DNA from: Mayamaea pseudoterrestris
Lineage: Eukaryota > Bacillariophyta > Bacillariophyceae > Sellaphorales > Sellaphoraceae
Assembly: GCA_027923505.1 (NCBI GenBank)
Contig: BROI01000004.1
Span: 124,001-188,000, forward strand
Reading direction: 5' to 3'
DNA length: 64,000 bases
Shown here piece by piece: positions 40,206-49,435 of this stretch. Made by a program: the position numbers and the translations under genes. The notes under the pieces were generated by a model, which saw nothing but the letters and a program-made list of their open reading frames with translations, was not told the origin of the DNA and did no database searches. Every line of letters starts with the position of its first letter. The first letter of the stretch is position 1.

Positions 40206-41945
40206 CTACTTTCCTCCGCCCGGAGCATCGACACAGCCACATTCAAGTTCCAACCCCAGCCTAATCCTCGCGACGGCCGGAACATGTCGCCGCAGCTTCA
40301 CTCCAGCCAAGGTGAACATGATGCGGCTCGCCCGGCATGCATCTGTGTCATGATAAAAGTCATGCACGTAAACTACCTCGCGGACTCCTGCCTGGACAGT
40401 CACTTTTGCACATTCGTTACACGGAAAAAGAGCAACAAACAAGGTGGCTCCCCGAACATCGGCGCTGCCCTTATTCAAAATGGCATTCATTTCAGCGTGA
40501 CAGACGTAGGGATACTTGCAGTGCAAACTGTTAGTTGCGTGACGCGCCCATGGCAAGTCATCGTCAGAGCAACCAGATGGAAATCCATTGTAGCCAAGGC
40601 CAATAATGCGCTTTTGGTCGTCTACAAGGCAGGCGCCCACTTGTGTGTTGGGATCCTTGGAGCGCTGGGCTGTCAGGACGGCCATGCTGGTAAAGTAGTC
40701 GTCCCATGACAATACGTTGGGGCGTCGCGTTGGCGGGTGCAGGAGCGGATCATAGTTGGCTTCACGCAGTAGCAGTTGGCGATGCGACTCGTCAATCGTA
40801 GTCGACGTGGAAAGCCGTCTAAGCTGTGTCACTCGCTCATTTACGCTTAATTCGTCGATGGACGCGGCATTCGTCGCAACTCCCTCTTCGTCACCAACAG
40901 CAATCGTGCTTTGACGCATGTCCACCAGATCCAAGTCGATCATTGGCCGGCTCGGCTTAAGTTGAATCATCTCAACGCCAGCAAGGCTCAGCAGGATGCG
41001 ACTTGCTCGCAAACTTGTCCTCGCATCGTCATATTCACCGTCATCACAATTGCTTCCACCATTTGCATCATGACAACACTCTTTGCCCGACTCGCTATAT
41101 AATATTTTGCGTATTCGACTTTGGATAATCATCTTGGCGCAATCATGGCACGGAAAGCGCTGGCAGTAGAGGCGGCAATTTGCAACGTCGGCCGAGCACT
41201 TGTTCAGAATGGCATTCACTTCTGCATGCACGACAAACATTGATGGAGGCAGTCGCATTGACACTGACGATTCTTTGCTCGCATCATCTGACGTTGTTGT
41301 AGTTTTCCACGGCAATAAATCGTCACTGCAGCCGCGAGGAAACCCATTATAGCCGATCCCAACAATTCGCTGTCTTTCATCCACAATACATGCTCCGGTT
41401 GGGGTAACTGGATCCTTGGATCGCATGGCCGATAGTGCTGCGACTGCCATAAAGTAGTCGTCCCATGACAAGTAGTCTTTACGTTTTCGTATGACTGCTT
41501 TCAAGTCTGGAGAGTTGGATTGACTAGTCGCACTAGCTGCAGTAGCAGTTTCTTGGCGTGGCTCGGCACTGCCGTCGAGAGATGGCCCCGTCTCCAACTT
41601 TGTGGCACCAGTAGCTTCTTTCATCATTGACGACTTTGACGTCAAATATTTCGCTTCATTCCAAAGAACTGAATCAATTTGTTGCTGCGATAGTGGGTAA
41701 ACCGACCCACCGGACAACGTTTGACACGGCAATGAGAGCATTGAAATGGATGACGGCGACTCGGCGCAACATGGAGCCTCCTTCAGAGAAGCCAATGATA
41801 CGGGAATTGTTGAACTTTTTGTAATATTCATTGATGCTTGCGTATCCGCCGTTTCTTTGGTTTGTTTAAAGCGTTTCGTTATAGAATTCATCGGGACGGA
41901 CGAAGAGGTTTCCGTTTCATTCAAAGTAGTCATCGACGTCTCCAA
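40206..41945 (-). CDS. Tandem dCMP deaminase (two deaminase domains in one chain)
   Basis: 579 residues. Two cytidine/deoxycytidylate deaminase domains follow a disordered, Ser/Thr-rich N-terminus of about 155 residues. Domain 1: YLSWDDYFMAVAALSAMRSK, GIGYNGFPRGCSDD, HAEVNAIL, PCHDCAK. Domain 2: VLSWDDYFTSMAVLTAQRSK, GLGYNGFPSGCSDDDLPWA, HAEMNAIL, PCNECAK. Each has its own zinc-binding His and two Cys and a catalytic Glu, so both look active. dCMP deaminase converts dCMP to dUMP for dTMP synthesis and is normally one domain of about 180 residues. Domain 1 has a diverged TPTGACIV where domain 2 has the usual TQVGACLV, and a longer insertion before its HAE motif, so domain 1 may have a changed role. 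Confidence 0.92.
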   Translation of the reverse strand: METSMTTLNETETSSSVPMNSITKRFKQTKETADTQASMNITKSSTIPVSLASLKEAPCCAESPSSISMLSLPCQTLSGGSVYPLSQQQIDSVLWNEAKYLTSKSSMMKEATGATKLETGPSLDGSAEPRQETATAASATSQSNSPDLKAVIRKRKDYLSWDDYFMAVAALSAMRSKDPVTPTGACIVDERQRIVGIGYNGFPRGCSDDLLPWKTTTTSDDASKESSVSMRLPPSMFVVHAEVNAILNKCSADVANCRLYCQRFPCHDCAKMIIQSRIRKILYSESGKECCHDANGGSNCDDGEYDDARTSLRASRILLSLAGVEMIQLKPSRPMIDLDLVDMRQSTIAVGDEEGVATNAASIDELSVNERVTQLRRLSTSTTIDESHRQLLLREANYDPLLHPPTRRPNVLSWDDYFTSMAVLTAQRSKDPNTQVGACLVDDQKRIIGLGYNGFPSGCSDDDLPWARHATNSLHCKYPYVCHAEMNAILNKGSADVRGATLFVALFPCNECAKVTVQAGVREVVYVHDFYHDTDACRASRIMFTLAGVKLRRHVPAVARIRLGLELECGCVDAPGGGK

Positions 41946-42566
41946 TACCCAGCGGATGCTGCCCAGCGAGAACGCTTCAGAACTACAACTTGTGTATCAG
42001 TTGCTTGAATAAATGTTGACGCAAGCAACACGATAAAACCTGGGAGGACCAGTCGATTGGAGCGTGAAAGTGACAAGCGCGTGATGATAATACTTTTACT
42101 GTTCGCCGTTGAGCAATCAAAGTTCGTCTCTCGCGCTCTCTACGTTAATAAGGCCAATTCAAAAGTGAGGTAGAAAAGCACCTATATCTGGTTTCTCGCT
42201 TAATATACAAGCTGCTTCAAGAGTGGTGATGTCGCATTGGATGGAGGATGGAGGAAAAACGGATCGAGATGCGGATGATGATGACTCACATCTGGCACGA
42301 AATCATGCATCAGGCAATAAAAGAACGACGTCACGAGCGTCATTCAGTTGAAAGGGTTAAATATAAATGAGTCATTGATATAAGCGTCGGTATTTATGCC
42401 ATGATATTGATTACCGCTGCGATGACACTGCAAGGGCAATGCTTGTCACCATAGACCATAGACGAGAATAAAATCCATCCAAGTTCCACCATCAACCGTC
42501 CTCACGACGCAACTCTAAGCCATTAGCCATCATCATACGCGGAAATTGAGACCTTTCTGTTGAATA
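41946..42566. other. Divergent promoter region, deaminase and coiled-coil genes
   Basis: 621 bp between the two starts. A CRE-like GACGTCA occurs at 42327-42333; one such site is expected by chance in a region of this scale, so I give it little weight. No gene or repeat seen. Confidence 0.5.
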
Positions 42567-43467
42567 ATGACGATTTCAGGAACTTTAAAGAGTCGCAAGA
42601 CAGCTCCCGAAACAGCCAAAGATTCAGCTAATTCCGCATTACCATCGACGGTGGATTTCTCCTCCGATGCCGCTTCCTGTCAGTTGAATCAAAACAGTCA
42701 ATCGTTCGTCTCATTGATGCACAAGCAAGTCTTGGAGCATGAAAAGGAGCGTCAGCTATTACAGCAAGCGGAGCAGGAGTACAACGAGCGCAAAAGTGCA
42801 CTGTCGAATGCTCAACGCAATATGCAAGCCAATGCTCGTTCCAAATTTTTAATTGCTGCTCGTCAATGTCACGGCGTTGAACTTGAATACATTCAATTAG
42901 AGTCGCAACTTGAGCAATGTCGGGCAGAACGAGACGCATTGCAGCGCGAATATGAAGCGCTAGAGCGAGACGTCCGTGAACAGCAAACGGAACGCGAAAA
43001 CGAGGCGATTTCCATGGGCAAGCAAGTCGCCAAACAACAAGCATATCAGCGTCGCCTGGAAGAAGCAATTCAAATTCATAATCAGGGCGTCGAAAAACGT
43101 CATGCCAAGCTTGACTTGCTGTCGTCCAAGGCGCAAGCGTTGGACGACGAGACGGATTGGAAGGAGCAGCAACTACAAGCTTGCCTGCGCGAAACGAAGC
43201 GACTGCACGGATTGGAGCAAGACAAGAATAATATTATTCAGCAGCTTGGAAGCGCGGTCCGGTCTCAGTTGAGCAAGGTACGAATAAGAGTACTTTGTAA
43301 TCTTTTTTTAAACAATCAGTAACAATCGCGCACTGGCTCACACACTCATTCGTTCCTATATTCATCAGCGACAAGAGCTTCGCAAAGCTCTCTACAAAGC
43401 GCAGGAGGACCATCGACGTGTCAGCGAGGAACTCATGGAGGAGGAGCGTCAGTTGAACAAGAAATGA
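42567..43467 (+). CDS. Coiled-coil protein, unknown
   Basis: Two exons (42567-43277, 43369-43467) with a 91-nt phase-0 intron give 269 residues. After a polar start, nearly the whole protein from about 50 on is one long coiled coil (HEKERQLLQQAEQEYNERK; YIQLESQLEQCRAERDAL; ERENEAISMGKQVAKQQAYQ), continuing smoothly through the second exon (RQELRKALYKAQEDHRRVSE). The continuation of the heptad pattern supports the splice. No family recognised; cytoskeletal or kinetochore-type small coils (for example NDC80-complex or SMC-associated partners) look similar, but nothing specific ties it to these. Confidence 0.7.
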
Positions 43468-43970
43468 ATAATAATGTCCTGCGACGAGTGACGTAACGAT
43501 TATATTGGGCAATCTGGTATTGTGGCAAACGATGCTAGAAATGGCCACGACAGCTCACGTACCTTTATTATTCCTTTAAATACACAACTTTAACTGACGA
43601 TATACAGTACCCTATTGTCCGGGAGGTGCATCGTATATCAGATTAGTACTGCATCGCTTCAGTATGAATCGCATCTACCGATGAAGCCGACCGACGCAAT
43701 AGATCATAAGCACGGTAGTAGACAAACTTTTTTTTCCATCATTATCTATACGTGTACAACACTTTAATTTTTTCTAATGTATCCTTGTCGACTCAATGAT
43801 ACTACATATATATACTCGTCGTGTCTGTCACATTTTCTATTCTTTTTCTTTCTTGTCGCTTTTGGTACATCTCGTCAAGAAAAAGGCTTTAAACACATTC
43901 TTGCTCCATTCACTCATCTATTATCAAATGACTGAACATCATCCTCGCTGCAGTGTTTGAGCCACACAAT
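43468..43970. other. Convergent 3' region
   Basis: 503 bp between the stops of the coiled-coil gene (plus) and the Pumilio gene (minus); it is AT-richer than its neighbours, with short AT runs near 43805. It probably holds a long 3' UTR of one or both. No gene seen. Confidence 0.6.
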
Positions 43971-46900
43971 TTACATGTCCCGATACCCGCCACCAAACTG
44001 TTGCTGCTGGTCAAAGTAAAGATTGCTGCCATCTCCCATGTTGTAAAACGACGGCATTAGCTGCTGCTGCGCCTGCACTTGATGTTGTTGCTGCTGCTGG
44101 ACTGGTGGCAGCGCCATGTTCATAAATCCAGGAGGCGAGTTCATGCGAGGATCATGCGAGTAGAACGGTTGCTGCAGCGATGGCGGCGGTGGACCAATGG
44201 ACGAGTAGGGCGAGACCATGACATGAGGCTGATGCTGATACTGCATCGGTTGCTGGTGCATGTGATGATGGTACGGCTGCTGTTGATGCTGTATATGGTG
44301 GCGATGGCCATGCGCCTTGAGCTGGTTCAGTGGTTCCGAAATGCCATCTTCGCTCAGAGTGAAATGCGGAAATCGGCGGCAAATCTTGGCAATTATGCGA
44401 CGTCCTCCTGCGGTGTTACGCACACCACCGTTGCGTTGACCCTGTGGTCCAATCGTTTGCGTGGCCGTCAAATGCGGACGCATGGCTTCCACGAGGCGAA
44501 TGGCTTGCGCATGAGTCGCAACTGCCAACGCACGCTGGACCACGTAGTTGCCAAACGGGTCCATCATCATTTCCCGAATACGTTCGGGATCACTCATCTC
44601 GTGCAAATACTGCTCCCTAACTCGGTCCGAGCAGCGTTCCAGACACTTCTCCATAACATTGGAGCTAAACTTTTGAACCGCCAAAACATTGACCTTTCCG
44701 ACGACACTTTCGCAAACGGCATGAACATCCTCGTCGGGACAAACGTCGAGAACGTACTGAACTACGTAGTTACCATACGCATCCTGCATGAGCTCGAGCG
44801 AAAACTCAACAATGCGAAGAATCAACATACTCCGTGCCTCGCCCGACGGAGAATCAAGACAGCGCTGAATGACGCAGCATCCATGCCGATGACGAGCTAC
44901 GTCTCCCACATTGGCAGCCACAGCATCAAAGACGAACCGCGTGTGCTTGGGGCCAAACTTGAGCAAGATGCGCTGAATGACGTGGTTGCCGTGACTGTCA
45001 ATGCAGAGCCGAGCGGCCGCAGGTCCCAAAGCTGTAGCCAAAATATCCGCCGCACTTTCTCCATCCGCCTCCACGGGTCGACTCTGCTCATCTAAAGCGC
45101 AAAGCTCCACCACCTTTTGAACACTGCGGGTACCATGGAGATTTAAACTCGCATTGACAAGCCTCGGACTAACTGACTTGATGAGCGTAATACGCTCCTC
45201 GGCTGTAACCTTTTCCAGCACCTTCTGAAACAAGTAGTTGCCAAACGGATCAATCATAGCTTCACCCCAAAAAGCCAAGCCTTCATTCATAATCATCGTT
45301 GCTGCTAATGGACCTTCCTCGTCGAGCGCCTGCTGGACCAAGCGGCAACCGACTTGATCCCTCGATAGTCGACGAACCTGCCCCAAAAGCGCATCAAGCT
45401 GCGGACGCTGAGGTGAGGCATACAACAAGGCCAGTGCTGGATCATTGGTGGTAAATGGACTCGACGTGCGCGAGTTGACCGATGCGCTAGAGCGGGCGTT
45501 GTCGGGCTGCGTCAATGGAGCTGGCGCAACATCAAGAGTAAACTGATGACTGTGCGAGGTGTTGTGCGCTGTCGTCAATGGCCCACTATCACTTCCATAA
45601 CTGGCTAAGCGAGGGCGATTGGTGGCAACCAAAGGACTTGCTTGGTAGTTGGTAGTCGGCAACGTCGGCGCCTGCAGTGATACATCCTCGAGAGGTGGAA
45701 GCACCATCATGGAGTTGGCATTGCCGTGGTTGGAACTATCGACTGATGCTGTTCCCGTCATCAACTGCGGCACTACCTGAAGCAGCTGCTGCTGCTGAGT
45801 CGCCGGCAAGGAAGTATTGCTGACAAAATGATAGGGCTTGCCTGGAAGCTGCATCATTTGCACCGGCTGTAAGACTTGGCCACGGCCATCCGGCGAGGGA
45901 ACCGCCATGTAGAGCACTTGAGGCTGCGTGTGCTGCGCAATTGGAAGCGTTGGGCTTGATGAATCGTTGTTTTCACTAGCAAAAGAAGCACTGCCGCCAT
46001 GGTGACTAGGCGTCTCGAACGGACTGCTTCCGCCGGAACTAAATCGCTGCTGCTGTCTCTGCTGCTCCTTGCTAATCGAGTATGGCGATTGATGATGTGT
46101 CTGGTGCGAGTCCACCGTTGCCAAACTTGGATGCGATCCTGCTCTCTTTGACATGGAGTAACCGCTGCTAGAGCGTTCATCCTCTTGAGTGTGATGAGGC
46201 GACTGCACGCTTCGACCAAGAACATCTGTAAAGACGCTTCCCGTCATGGGCGGCGTTCCATAGCGCTGGTTTCCATATCCTTGACTAGCGCGCGAGTAAT
46301 GATCGCTGCTATGCGTATATCCGCCTTGACTGCTGCTGGCAAAGGGAGAAACGGACCGACTGGAAGCAGTCGTTCCAGTGGCGGAGCAAACTGACGAGTC
46401 ACGAGTACGTCCGCGCGAAACTCCGTCCGCGAAACTATTCGCCTTGACGACTGGTCCAAGTGTTTCGCGCAAGTCACTTCCAGATCCGGTATGCATGCGA
46501 AAGGACGACTGCGACTCTGACTTTGTCATATTTGTTTCAAGGTGGTGGTGGTGGTGCTGCTGTTGCTGCTGGTCCTTGTAATGGAGGTCAACAAGGTTCG
46601 AGTTGCTAAGCTTTAACACTGACTCTCCAAGCGTCTTGGAAGGGTCTTGGGAAAGAAACAAGGCCAAATCGTCATTCTGTTGGTTACTGCTTGAGAGATT
46701 AGAAAAGGCTCCATTGCCGCTGTCAGTCGCAGTGAAGTTTCCCCATCCAGTCCCACTGTCGGCTCGAGCAATTGGATCATGGGAGGATCCAAAGCTAGCC
46801 GTCGCAGAGTTTCCAAGAGTCACTCCAGCAAGTGCTTCTCCAAGGGAATGGATCTCTGCTCCGTCGCTACCGTTAGCGCTTGTAGGAGCGAATTCCTCAT

Positions 46901-47030
46901 GGCGGTTGCTGCCTTCACGCGTTGCTGCAATGGAAGAGTTAATCATTGATGCTGCCCGCAGAGACGTCTCGATTCCGCTCACTCTCTCGCTCGCTCTTCT
47001 TCTATCTCCAGAAGCTTCTGAGCAAGTCAA
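43971..47030 (-). CDS. Pumilio/PUF-family RNA-binding protein
   Basis: 1,019 residues in one exon. Residues about 560-880 are a Pumilio homology domain with eight PUF repeats: GCRLVQQAL, GNYLFQKVL, GTRSVQKVVE, GNHVIQRIL, GCCVIQRCL, GNYVVQYVL, SSNVMEKCL and GNYVVQRAL. These read single bases of UGUA-type elements in mRNA 3' UTRs to repress or localise transcripts. The N-terminal 550 residues are disordered, rich in Ser, Gln and His with poly-Gln and poly-His runs. The C-terminus (about 900-1019) is Gln/Pro/His-rich too. All eight repeats keep the N-Y/H/C-x-x-Q type readout residues except the seventh, SSNVMEKC, the usual form of that repeat. The start is the first Met of a frame without upstream competition. 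Confidence 0.94.
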   Translation of the reverse strand: MTCSEASGDRRRASERVSGIETSLRAASMINSSIAATREGSNRHEEFAPTSANGSDGAEIHSLGEALAGVTLGNSATASFGSSHDPIARADSGTGWGNFTATDSGNGAFSNLSSSNQQNDDLALFLSQDPSKTLGESVLKLSNSNLVDLHYKDQQQQQHHHHHLETNMTKSESQSSFRMHTGSGSDLRETLGPVVKANSFADGVSRGRTRDSSVCSATGTTASSRSVSPFASSSQGGYTHSSDHYSRASQGYGNQRYGTPPMTGSVFTDVLGRSVQSPHHTQEDERSSSGYSMSKRAGSHPSLATVDSHQTHHQSPYSISKEQQRQQQRFSSGGSSPFETPSHHGGSASFASENNDSSSPTLPIAQHTQPQVLYMAVPSPDGRGQVLQPVQMMQLPGKPYHFVSNTSLPATQQQQLLQVVPQLMTGTASVDSSNHGNANSMMVLPPLEDVSLQAPTLPTTNYQASPLVATNRPRLASYGSDSGPLTTAHNTSHSHQFTLDVAPAPLTQPDNARSSASVNSRTSSPFTTNDPALALLYASPQRPQLDALLGQVRRLSRDQVGCRLVQQALDEEGPLAATMIMNEGLAFWGEAMIDPFGNYLFQKVLEKVTAEERITLIKSVSPRLVNASLNLHGTRSVQKVVELCALDEQSRPVEADGESAADILATALGPAAARLCIDSHGNHVIQRILLKFGPKHTRFVFDAVAANVGDVARHRHGCCVIQRCLDSPSGEARSMLILRIVEFSLELMQDAYGNYVVQYVLDVCPDEDVHAVCESVVGKVNVLAVQKFSSNVMEKCLERCSDRVREQYLHEMSDPERIREMMMDPFGNYVVQRALAVATHAQAIRLVEAMRPHLTATQTIGPQGQRNGGVRNTAGGRRIIAKICRRFPHFTLSEDGISEPLNQLKAHGHRHHIQHQQQPYHHHMHQQPMQYQHQPHVMVSPYSSIGPPPPSLQQPFYSHDPRMNSPPGFMNMALPPVQQQQQHQVQAQQQLMPSFYNMGDGSNLYFDQQQQFGGGYRDM

Positions 47031-47748
47031 TGGCCAATGATCCTTAAATCGTACAGTACAGCAGAAAGTTTGCAGAAGGACTTATTCAAGAGGCAGTTTA
47101 TGAAACGAACGAATGACACTTGCTGGCAGACCAATGCAATTTAAATTTGCAACAAAGAGTAAGAAGCTCTCGTTGTTCAATGGAAGATGAACCTCTGAGC
47201 AGTATGATACTACAATTCAGTACAAGAAGAGAAAGTCGAAGCAAGCAAGCAAGCAATGAGAGGCAAGAGCCATCCAATGTTTTGGTCGAATGAAATCGGT
47301 TCCTTCGTGCCGCGTCGACGTGTTGAAATCCATGACGCCACGCGAGTGAATGTGTCAAGCGCCTGCAGGCCTCGGAGGGAGTCGATTGATGCACGCGTAG
47401 AATATGCTGCTACAACCGCTAAATTGACTTGCATGCTCTTTAAACGGCTATACATATGGATGATGAAGGTAATGCTGAAATGTTCTTGGATTCTAATGCT
47501 TAATCGTGGAGATGTTAGGCATCACTCGAAAAAGTGAGACGAGCTCATTGGTAGTCGCGAGCCGATTCGAGCGTGCCGCGTTTGCAACGGTCTTGGTGTC
47601 GTAACACCACTGAAAGTGTCGGTGTGTTTCGTCCAACTGCTTTCACTGTGGTCTACTATTGCCTCAACGAATAGTTTTCATTTGTATACCACGATTCTTA
47701 TTATTGCCTTGAGACGAGTTTTCATGAGAAGCTCGACGCCGACCAGCC
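47031..47748. other. Divergent promoter region, PUF and SETD9-like genes
   Basis: 718 bp between the two starts. It contains a short GCAA microsatellite near 47240-47257 and no convincing frame or RNA gene. If the SETD9-like protein begins upstream, its 5' exon could be here, but I see none. Confidence 0.5.
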
Positions 47749-49335
47749 ATGTCCATTCTTCTCGTCGACCCAAATCAGCATCGAGACCATACCTTACGGA
47801 TCATACGTCTCCCCAAGACAATGACGCTCACGGCTGGTCGGAGAGCAGTTACAATCAATGCATCAGCAATTTATACGAGAAAGCTTCATCATGTAAAGGG
47901 ACCTCCAATCCAAGCAACTCTATCGTCGTCGTCTCATTCATCCGCCGTCACGTCAGTCACCTTTTCACATGTGAATTTCCAAACCGGTAGCAAGTTAGCA
48001 CAAAGGCGAACTTTCTTTACTCGAATACAATCGGTTGTTCGAACTATACTAGTTGGCGACGACTTTGAGAATCCCAAAAAGTTGCTCGAGCGACAGTATA
48101 TTTACTTGTCCTTGCTAGCACTTGAGTATCGACGCCTTTGTCGACTTGCATCTGCGAACTCACTGTCAACAAACCAATTAGCGCATGACCAAGACAAGGA
48201 TGCGCTATACGAAGCTGCTATTGAGAAACTTGACGAAAGGAGGCTAGACGAAATGTCAAATGAACGATTGCGCATTGAGTTGCAGGACGCCATTCATCCG
48301 CAAGTTGTCGAAATCATTCATACCTTTCGTCAAGTTGATTCGAAATTATTTCCGTGTACTAATACCCAACTCAACCATTCGAACGGCTTGGATCCTTTTT
48401 GGGGAATGGACTCGGGGTCCTTTATCGCTATTTTGGAGCAAGAACTTGCCGACTTGCAAGACCAAATGGCTACCGCTACGGACTCATGCTCGCCCTCGTT
48501 GACAGGCTTCCTGACCACCAAGCAAGAGGCCATTACTTTGCTACTCCTCTTCCTCACTAGAGGAGAAACGCAAGCACATCGGAATGACCCTTTTGGTAAC
48601 GATACGTCCACTCTTGCGCCATCGAGTCTACAGCTCATGCGCAAGTATCAAACTATTAACCTGGTTCGGTCCGCTTGTATTCGCCGTCGAATTGGTTACT
48701 CCATCTTGTCGTTGCGATCATCCATTCCAAATGCTGGTCGAGGAGTCTTCGTGGATGGAAGTGCCCTGACAGGATCGATTGTTTCATTCCAGCCTGGAGA
48801 TGCTTGGCCAAAGGAGCATCTGCTGACTACAGCACCGGAGGTGATGGCACATTTTGCCGAGGAGGATGAACATTGCTTCATTTCGCTTCGGTTCGATGAC
48901 TTTATCATCGATTCGAGGCAATCACCAGTAACTGTACTAGTTGGAAACGCAAGTGGATGCAATCCGTGGGCGCTCGGTCACATGGTGAACCATCCCTTGC
49001 ACAAAACACGGCCTAATTGTTTAACGACCATGATTGATTTTTCGGAACGAATGTTCCATGACCTGGAGTCGGACGCAGCAGGCGAATGTCAGTCACACGC
49101 TTACATGAAATACTTACCCAACGCGTACGCAAGGCAGCCAAGTTGGAAGAGTCGGGCATTCTACAATGAGCCCATTGTCATGCACGGTCTGTGCTTGGTT
49201 GCCCGTCGCGACATTTGCGACGAAGAACTATTTTACGATTATCGACTGCAATCCAACGAGACACCTGACTGGTACAGTGTGGCCGATTCGGGAATTATGG
49301 AACAGGAGCAAGTGGTTTTCTTTCGTGACGATTGA
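47749..49335 (+). CDS. SETD9-like SET-domain protein
   Basis: 528 residues. The C-terminal 200 residues match human SETD9 in order: NAGRGVFVDGSALTGSIVSF, QPGDAWPKEH, then NPWALGHMVNHP, a run YMKYLPNAYA and the SET end LCLVARRDICDEELFYDYRL. In SETD9 the equivalent of NPWALGHMVNH is NPLAVGQYVNNC. SET domains methylate lysines; the substrate of SETD9 is not well known. The first 300 residues are helical with an insertion-rich linker. The start codon is uncertain; a second Met (MTLTAGRRAV) 24 residues in gives a basic, mitochondrial-looking N-terminus. Confidence 0.86.
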   Translation: MSILLVDPNQHRDHTLRIIRLPKTMTLTAGRRAVTINASAIYTRKLHHVKGPPIQATLSSSSHSSAVTSVTFSHVNFQTGSKLAQRRTFFTRIQSVVRTILVGDDFENPKKLLERQYIYLSLLALEYRRLCRLASANSLSTNQLAHDQDKDALYEAAIEKLDERRLDEMSNERLRIELQDAIHPQVVEIIHTFRQVDSKLFPCTNTQLNHSNGLDPFWGMDSGSFIAILEQELADLQDQMATATDSCSPSLTGFLTTKQEAITLLLLFLTRGETQAHRNDPFGNDTSTLAPSSLQLMRKYQTINLVRSACIRRRIGYSILSLRSSIPNAGRGVFVDGSALTGSIVSFQPGDAWPKEHLLTTAPEVMAHFAEEDEHCFISLRFDDFIIDSRQSPVTVLVGNASGCNPWALGHMVNHPLHKTRPNCLTTMIDFSERMFHDLESDAAGECQSHAYMKYLPNAYARQPSWKSRAFYNEPIVMHGLCLVARRDICDEELFYDYRLQSNETPDWYSVADSGIMEQEQVVFFRDD

Positions 49336-49435
49336 AAGGAAGATAAATCATAATTTAATGTAATTATGTAGCCGCCTCCACTTGGCGCTGCATACAGTTG
49401 ACTGCTTATAAGTTTACAGTATCACTATATAATGG

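Noticed and set aside
44079-45095. 338-codon plus frame opposite the Pumilio gene
   Set aside because: It is exactly antisense to the PUF repeats and has no protein-like composition or motifs; the minus frame has eight clear PUF repeats.
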